DNA of 64,000 nucleotides from Pycnopodia helianthoides. Lineage: Eukaryota > Echinodermata > Asteroidea > Forcipulatida > Asteriidae. Below, piece after piece: positions 57,775-64,000 of the stretch (positions within the stretch are counted from its first letter, which is position 1; each line of letters opens with the position of its first letter). The stretch lies in contig CM063262.1 of the NCBI GenBank assembly GCA_032158295.1, positions 2,637,394 through 2,701,393 on the forward strand, written 5' to 3'. Position numbers and translations under genes: made by a program. Below the pieces are notes generated by a model. The model worked only from the letters and a program-made list of their open reading frames with translations. It was not told the DNA's origin and did no database searches.

Positions 57775-58504
57775 GTAAGTACCAAATTGACTAAACACTT
57801 CATCCCTTGGAGAGCATGACAAATCAGTTCTTGCTTTTAATATTGTTTGATTATGAAAAGTGTTTCCGTTTCGAACGGAATACACCGTAGCCTGGAAAAT
57901 GACATTTCGTTATCATCGGCGTTTTTCACGATTTTCCTTTCTCATTTTTGGTCAATTATTTTGAACGACAAAATTGTCCAGGAGGACAATGTGTTGAATA
58001 ATTGTTTGGTAAGATATTTGTGAAATGAAATACCTAAAATTATTCATTAAAAAAAAAAGTGGTTTTAAGGGTGTGGTTTATTTTTTACGAGCCATGGAAT
58101 TGGGCCTTAAATTGAATATAGACGTATACAGATCCGTAATAAAAAAATTACAGCACGTAATTGACGTATTTTTTCTTTTCCTGCATGTAGAGATCTTGAA
58201 CCAATGTTATGGGTGTACTTTATACTATTTTTTGTGCTTTTTGTTTTAAAAATTTGTACGAAATCAACCGGCACATCGCCAAGAGGGCACTCAAAATGTT
58301 AGCAGAGCACTATACAGTAGAGAATACATTTCTTTACAGAGAAAACACATTAAACAATGTTTTTTGAACAGTGATAGATTGTAAATCGACGGAAAGCGAG
58401 GTACAGGTATAGGGAATCCCAAAGTGCAATAGTTCAAGAGAAAAAATATCTCACAGTGCTTGAACAGATACAGTCAAGGGAAGAGATAATTTGAAGCAAT
58501 TATA

Positions 58505-59002
58505 TCTACGGAGCTCTGGAAACGCCATCCGACTTGTTGAGATCCTGGGATATTTTTCTCAGCATGGCGATATCCCCTTGCAGAAAAAACATGCCGTCCT
58601 CCTAAGATAAATCTCGCCGGATGTCGACATCTTAACAACAAGATGTCGACATGACGAGAAAAAAAAAATCATTTTTAGTCATGCTATTTTCAATTCAAGA
58701 TGCCGTAATCCTGGTATGTTTTATCGGGAAGTCGACATCCTACTTTCAAACTGTCGACATCGTTAGATAAATTGTCTGTGATGTCGTCGTCCTACTTCCA
58801 AACTGTCTATATCTTTAGATAAATTAATTGCGATGTCTTAGCCATACTCTCCAACTGTCGACATCTTTAGATAAATCATTTGTGACGTCGTCATCCTACT
58901 ATCAAACTGTCGACATCTTTAGATGAGTTATCTGGACAGTTGATATTCTATTTTCTCAAGTTCTCGACAAGTCGGATGGCGCTCCAGAACTCCGTTGCCT
59001 AT
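58505..59002 (+). mobile_element. TIR element with 8-bp direct repeats (hAT-like MITE)
   Basis: Terminal inverted repeats of about 33 bp: left ACGGAGCTCTGGAAACGCCA..., right the complement with a few changes (...GGCGCTCCAGAACTCCGT). CAATTATA lies immediately outside at 58497-58504 and 59003-59010, an 8-bp target duplication as in hAT or P superfamilies. The interior carries five or so CTGTCGACATC/TTTAGATAAAT subrepeats. No ORF. Confidence 0.75.
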
Positions 59003-59102
59003 CAATTATACGGAATACCGTGTTGCAATTATTTATACAAAATGTTACCAACTGAATACGTATAAAATATGCCAATTAAGTTCTAGTATTTCAAGCTCAG
59101 CT

Positions 59103-59432
59103 CTAAAGACAGTGGATACTTTTGGTAATTAGTCAAAAAATACAATACCATAAAAACTTACTTGATAGAGGAGCACGAGCGCTGCTGACAGTATACAAAA
59201 TTGTGAGAAAAGACTCCTCTGAACCCAAGAAAGGCTTCATCTTTTTCAGGCATTTGAAAGCACACAATTTTATGCAAAACGGTGTTTTTTCTTTCATTAG
59301 TTTTCTTTTTGCAACTTCGATGACCAACTGAGCCCAAATTGTCACAGGTGTGATATTTTATGCATATATTGGGATCGCCAAGTGCTGATACTAGTCTTTG
59401 ACAATTACCAGAAGTCTACCCTGCCTTTAATG
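59103..59432 (+). mobile_element. TTAA MITE family 2, copy 3 (diverged)
   Basis: AAGACAGTGGATACTTTTGG at the left and ACCAGAAGTCTACCCTGCCT plus TTAA at the right; interior matches at reduced identity, and the central palindrome is lost. Confidence 0.7.
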
Positions 59433-60117
59433 TTAAGTGCTTTCATTAAGTGTAAATTTGAAACCAGCACTGGCGCGCATCCATGACTAACTCATTAAAG
59501 GAAATTGCATAAAGTGTTACTTCTAATATCCGCAATTAAACTGTTATTACCCATTGGGCTTAGCTCAAATTACTTCAGACTCATAAATGTCCAAAGCCTA
59601 TGAAAGATGAAATGAATACATTTTGTATAACGTGTTAACAAAAAAATGTAAAGTGTGCGTAATAAAACACTTCGGCTGCTCATTTCGTCCGGAAATTGCC
59701 AATGCAATAATATGTTTAGTTTTTGTCAAATTCATTCGGTGGCCTTTCGAGTCAAGTGCCGCGACGGTAAAACACTTAGCGATAGCTGGAATTACTTTTG
59801 CTGGCTTGTTTGCCGAAAGGGGGGGGGGTGGCATTAATTAATGTCGAGTATAGGTTTTGAGGGGATTTGTTTTAACTTTTAATTTAGACGAGTCTGGGAT
59901 GTCAGTCGACAAAACGTGAGCCCCGATTTAAACTTGATAAATTGCCCTATAAAGATACACCGGGCTGAGTTCCACTTTACCGGTGGATAAAACAATCCAT
60001 ATAGAGACAAGGTGCTGGCCATCAAGCTATAGACATAGTCCAGATCATTGAAGCAAAGAGGCTTTCCTACCTTAGAGGGCGGCATACTACTGCTACTACT
60101 ATACAACCCTGAGGATT

Positions 60118-60190
60118 CCCTGACCCGGATTCTGACCCGGATTATGACCCGGATTCTGACCCGGATTCTGACCCGGATTCAGACCCGTAT
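60118..60190 (+). repeat. 12-bp tandem array (CTGACCCGGATT)n
   Basis: Five or six units of TGACCCGGATTC, related in core sequence to the 22-bp array at 62010 and to the GGGTCA-rich patches at 17160-17320 and 51400-51780. Confidence 0.9.
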
Positions 60191-61671
60191 TCTGGTTCCA
60201 AGGAGCCTGACCCATTTTTAGGTCAGGTTGACCTGAAAACTATTTTTATTTTTTTTATTAAAAAAAATTAACCCGGGTTTTGCGTCAGTATGACCCATCT
60301 CTTGGTCATTTTGACATTAGATTCCGGGTCATACCAACCTCGTCCCCATGGTTTACTTTATTTCCAACCTTCGCTCGTCCCCAGCGCCTTGCCTTAAAAC
60401 CAAAGGCGCTGGGATGGGCAAACGTATCGTTAACGTTAATGCTCAGTCCCATGCTCAGTCCCATCATGCATCACACTCACACTGCAAGCACTGCACGCAT
60501 GACGTACTTCCTGAACAAGAATCTGTGCAAGCTGATTAGCCCATCCCAGCGGTCCTGGATAGGCCGCTGGGGCCGAGCGAATTTCCAACCATGTTTACAA
60601 TAGTAAACCCTGGGAGGGAAACTCCTTACTTGGACCCTGATTGGAGGGTTTTTGTTTATGAACCACTCTTTAAAAAGGACAAGGAATGTTACCAACTAGC
60701 CACATCTTGAGAGATTTAGAGGCAATCTGACCCTTTAAATATCGATTGCGGCATGGCTGGAAAAGATTCCCCAGAGACAGATCTTCCTGGGATAGAAAAA
60801 CAATTATTTCCTTCCCGCCAAATGATATTACGTTCCTTCGAGACAGTATTTCGAGGTAATGGAATATTTTCAATTTTTGGTTTAACCATTTAAATTTCTT
60901 ATTGACCTGTCCGTCGAGGGACTCCGTACCGATGGTATTTCGAAGGGAATTTTTCTTTGTATGGTGGATTGGAACTGGTACGACGTTAGCAATCAGAGTG
61001 AGCTGTCAAAGTAAAACTTGTTAATTTTTGGGTTTCGATAATTTATCTATTCAGCGCATTGTCTTTAGCAATTTCAGAGCAATTATTCTGTCGTATTAGA
61101 ATGGATTTGTCTTCTAGTGTGGCTCACCTATACTCCATTTTCTGATGGTAACAAGTGACCTTTGAAGCCAATCTTCTGAGCCGTAGCCATTCAATGCCAA
61201 AGACGACCACTGTGGCTAACATTACCAAGAATCATTTACAAGATATTGCCCACGTCTACGTCTAGAGACTGATTAATCTACCAAATAAAATTATCTTGGA
61301 AATTGCAAGTCCATTAACAAGCATTTCTTTTTGAAGAGGACACTAAATGAATTAACGAATCGATGGTCATTGTTCACACTCGTGCCCAAAGCTCGAAAGC
61401 ACAATGGGTTCTCGAGGCTCCAAACACTGTACATGCATTGTCACAGTTTCCTCGTTAATTAGTGTGGCGCTGCTGTTGTCATATCGGAGGTCAGAAAGCC
61501 AGAAGCATTCGTCAAAATCTTGCTTCTTGTTATTTTATATCGTTTCTGCTTGAACTGTTCTGCCATCTTATTGCTAATTATGAATTCTTTGCATTATCTT
61601 TGGTTATATTATGTATCTTGTGTCAGTGTAGCTGTCATGTCCTGTGTTTGTGTGTCATTTTGTTTGCGTGT

Positions 61672-61787
61672 CTGTCTGTCTGTTTTTGTTTGTTTGTTTT
61701 TTGATTTGTTTGTTTGTTTGTTTGTTGTTTGTTTGTTTGTTTGTTTGTTTGTTTGTTTGTTTGTTTGTTTGTTTGTTTGTTTGTTTA
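61672..61787 (+). repeat. (TTTG)n microsatellite
   Basis: More than 20 TTTG units, interrupted once by TTTGTTG. Confidence 0.95.
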
Positions 61788-62009
61788 ATATGTCTTGCTG
61801 TTTTCTACATGCTTCTGCTTATCTAAACAGCCCATACTCTATGTATACATTTATCCTGCTCATTGCAACTTATTGTTAGTTTGTTTTGCTTTACTCGTCG
61901 TTATTTTTTCATAAAATTATGGATGCACTTCAGAACTTCTGGGTCATAGTTGACCCGGATCCGGGTCCAGCAGTGGGCCTGACCCGTTTTGGGGTCAGTA
62001 TGTGTCGAA

Positions 62010-62205
62010 ATGACCGGAATCTGTGTCAACATGACCCAGAATCTGTGTCAAAATGACCCGGAATCTGTGTCAAAATGACCCGGAATCTGTGTCAAAATGA
62101 CCCGGAATCTGTGTCAAAATGACCCGGAATCTGTGTCAAAATGACCCGGAATCTGTGTCAAAATGACCCGGAATCTGTGTCAACATTACCCAGAAATGGG
62201 TCCAA
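62010..62205 (+). repeat. 22-bp satellite-like tandem array
   Basis: About eight units of GACCCGGAATCTGTGTCAAA + AT, nearly identical, inside a wider GACCC/GGGTC-rich zone from 61940 to 62360. Confidence 0.95.
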
Positions 62206-62774
62206 ATTACGCAGAATTTGAGTTAAAAATCCTATGTTTGAACCACTTGACGGTCAGCCTGACCCGTAAATGGTCAGGCCTTAAATGGGTCAGCCTGACC
62301 CGTAAATGGGTCTGGCACCCTCGGAACTGGAATCCGGGTCAATCCCGACCCGAGAGTGTTGAGAGTGTTGGAAGAAATGGAAACAGAACATATAAATGCC
62401 CATATACAGTTTACGTTTATGTAAGGTTATGTACGCGTAAAGTGTACGTTACTTTGACAAGCTGCCGTATCGTTAAAAAAAAATGGAAAAATAAAAAATA
62501 ACGGATTTTGTTGACATCTCTTCCGTATATGGTTTTTGAGGCATTGCATGATGAGGTATCAATATATATTCGGTTTGCTGGTAACACCACGTGTGTGTAT
62601 CTACTTTGCTGTGTAGATTTTGTTCTTTGGAGAACTTGTCTTGCTATTTGTTCCCTAGTATACCGCGGAGTAGAATTTCGGAATTCGGGAGACTTCTCAG
62701 TTCTAAAAGAACTGTTCCGTATCTTTAAATAAAGGCGAAGCTGCGTGGGTTGACTGGCAGTGCGATGTCTGTGT

Positions 62775-63148
62775 TTAAAGGCACTGGACACTATTTGTAA
62801 TTATTCAAAAAAAATTGTTAGCAAAAAAACTTACCTAGTAACAAGCAATGGAGAGCTGTTGATAGTATAAAACATTATGAGAAACGGCTCCCTCTGAAGT
62901 AATGTGGTTTTTGAGAAAGAGGTAATTTCTCACTCAAATAGAAAAAGACTTCAGCTGAAGCCTTTTATTATGCACCTGAAAGCACACAAATTTGTGCAAC
63001 GAGGGTGATTTTTTTCACTATTTTCTTGCAACTGCGATGACCAATTGAGTCCAAATTTTCACAGATTTGTTATTTTATGCATATGATGGGATACACCAAG
63101 TGAGAATACTGGTTTTTGACAATAACCAAAGGTGTCCAGTGCCTTTAA
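62775..63148 (+). mobile_element. TTAA MITE family 2, copy 4
   Basis: TTAA ends, TIRs AGGCACTGGACACTATTTGT / ACCAAAGGTGTCCAGTGCCT. Its central palindrome, around CTTCAGCTGAAG at 62949-62960, differs from that in copy 2. The host sequence beside it is duplicated on the other side. Confidence 0.85.
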
Positions 63149-63329
63149 ATAAAGGCGAAGCTGCGTGGGTTGAATGGCAGTGCGATTTCTCGTGTTTTAT
63201 ACTCACGGGGGTTTTGTCGTGACTTGGAGCGGTCGTTGACGACCAAGTGGTGTTAAGTTAGAATACCGGCGAGGGCTGTCTTGCATGGTCTGGCCGCGGA
63301 CCGCGAGAAGGCCCCAAGTGGTTATTAAA

Positions 63330-63575
63330 GACTAAACATGCTCTCAACGTGTGTGTCTTGTAAGCCAAACTGGCCATGTTTTAAAGATCAAGTCCAGCAT
63401 TTCTATAATGTTCCCTCAAAATTCCCGGGAGTTTGTAAAAGCAAAATCTAGACTAACATGCTCTCAACGTGTGTGTCTTGTAAGCCAAACTGGCCTTGTT
63501 TTAAATATCAAGTCCAGCATTTTATAGTATTCCCTCGAAAATTCCCAGGAGTTTGTAAAAGCACTAATCTAGTAA
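63330..63575 (+). repeat. 120-bp tandem duplication
   Basis: Two adjacent copies start AACATGCTCTCAACGTGTGT and end GAGTTTGTAAAAGCA..ATCTA, at about 63335-63453 and 63455-63575, with few changes. Confidence 0.9.
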
Positions 63576-64000
63576 ATGTTACGTTGCTTTTAACCAGCGG
63601 CGTGGGCGGGTGCCAAAAATATTAGGAACTTTTACGTGTAGGCCATATGCGTAAAAACAAAATATACATAAACGGTATTTGATGTGTAATAATAGCTCAT
63701 TCAAACTTTATTACATTGTGCTGTTTCAGTGTAACATGTAACCCACTGTTTACGATCGTGTAAAACTTACGGTTGATTGCCGTATTTGATCGGTGCGTTT
63801 GAAAAGATTTTACAAAAAACACAAAGCTGACGGCTCATTGTTTTGAAACTACATCAGCTAAAATACATCAATGAAGTCATACAATTCTGTATTGTCCTGC
63901 CATGTGTCTTGTATACTTGTGACGTAATTCCGCTGTGGGCCACGCTCACTTTTACACAGTTTGGCCAAAACGATCATACCAGAAGCCCATGCAATGAGCA

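Larger units (their letters stand above)
59435..64000. other. non-coding stretch to the end of the window
   Basis: Satellite-like arrays, a (TTTG)n run, one TTAA MITE and a 120-bp duplication. No exon matching the signal-peptide exon was found. Confidence 0.5.

Noticed and set aside
57565..57819. Upstream ATG at 57565 as start of the signal-peptide protein
   Set aside because: It overlaps the TATA-like element, and the signal peptide would then be buried about 44 residues into the protein.
61520..61879. Plus-strand ORF of 119 codons with Cys-Leu-Phe-Val repeats
   Set aside because: Produced by the (TTTG)n microsatellite.

Overview
The window looks like nuclear DNA of an invertebrate deuterostome, most likely an echinoderm and plausibly a sea star. 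This is inference from four things: intron-rich genes with short exons, a Pax gene of the eyegone type, TTAGGG-type telomere-like repeats, and a dense load of short TTAA-flanked inverted-repeat elements and tRNA-derived SINEs of the kind I associate with echinoderm genomes. There are no bacterial operons, phage or CRISPR arrays. Only three genes can be supported, all on the + strand, and most of the sequence is repeat-rich non-coding DNA.

Region 1 (1-13.2 kb): the 3' part of a large coiled-coil protein gene. Seventeen exons between 275 and 13147 join in phase and encode about 1,175 residues: a long charged coiled coil, a conserved-looking globular block (exons 13-15), then a short C-terminal coiled coil. 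The 5' end lies upstream of the window. Five of the last eleven exons need single-base corrections to stay open, so the locus is either a decaying copy or has assembly errors. Its introns hold SINEs, small inverted-repeat elements and an imperfect tandem repeat.

Region 2 (13.2-30.5 kb): no convincing coding exon. It contains MITEs, SINEs, an interstitial telomere-like tract, microsatellites and GC-rich patches.

Region 3 (30.5-37.4 kb): a complete-looking Pax gene in seven coding exons (405 codons plus stop), with a 13-nt first coding exon, a full paired domain and a full Ser50 homeodomain. The homeodomain residues point to Pax-eyegone (eyg/toe), a transcription factor, rather than Pax4/6.

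Region 4 (37.4-57.4 kb): repeat-rich and without recognisable genes. It holds minisatellites, several MITE families, SINEs and a poly-G tract.

Region 5 (57.4-64 kb): a compact promoter-like cluster (NRF1-like site, CCAAT, ATGCAAAT octamer, TATA-like box) is followed by a short first coding exon with a signal peptide and a good splice donor; the rest of that gene is not visible. Further repeats follow, including an element with 8-bp direct repeats, a 22-bp satellite tract, a MITE inside a duplicated flank, and a 120-bp tandem duplication.

The three genes have no evident functional link. The most notable points are the Pax-eyg gene with an intact paired domain, the unrecognised C-terminal block and frameshifts of the coiled-coil gene, the shared architecture of several TTAA MITE families (TIRs plus a central palindrome, which differs between copies in one family), and a dispersed GAAGAC...GAAACGT motif that resembles part of a hammerhead ribozyme core.
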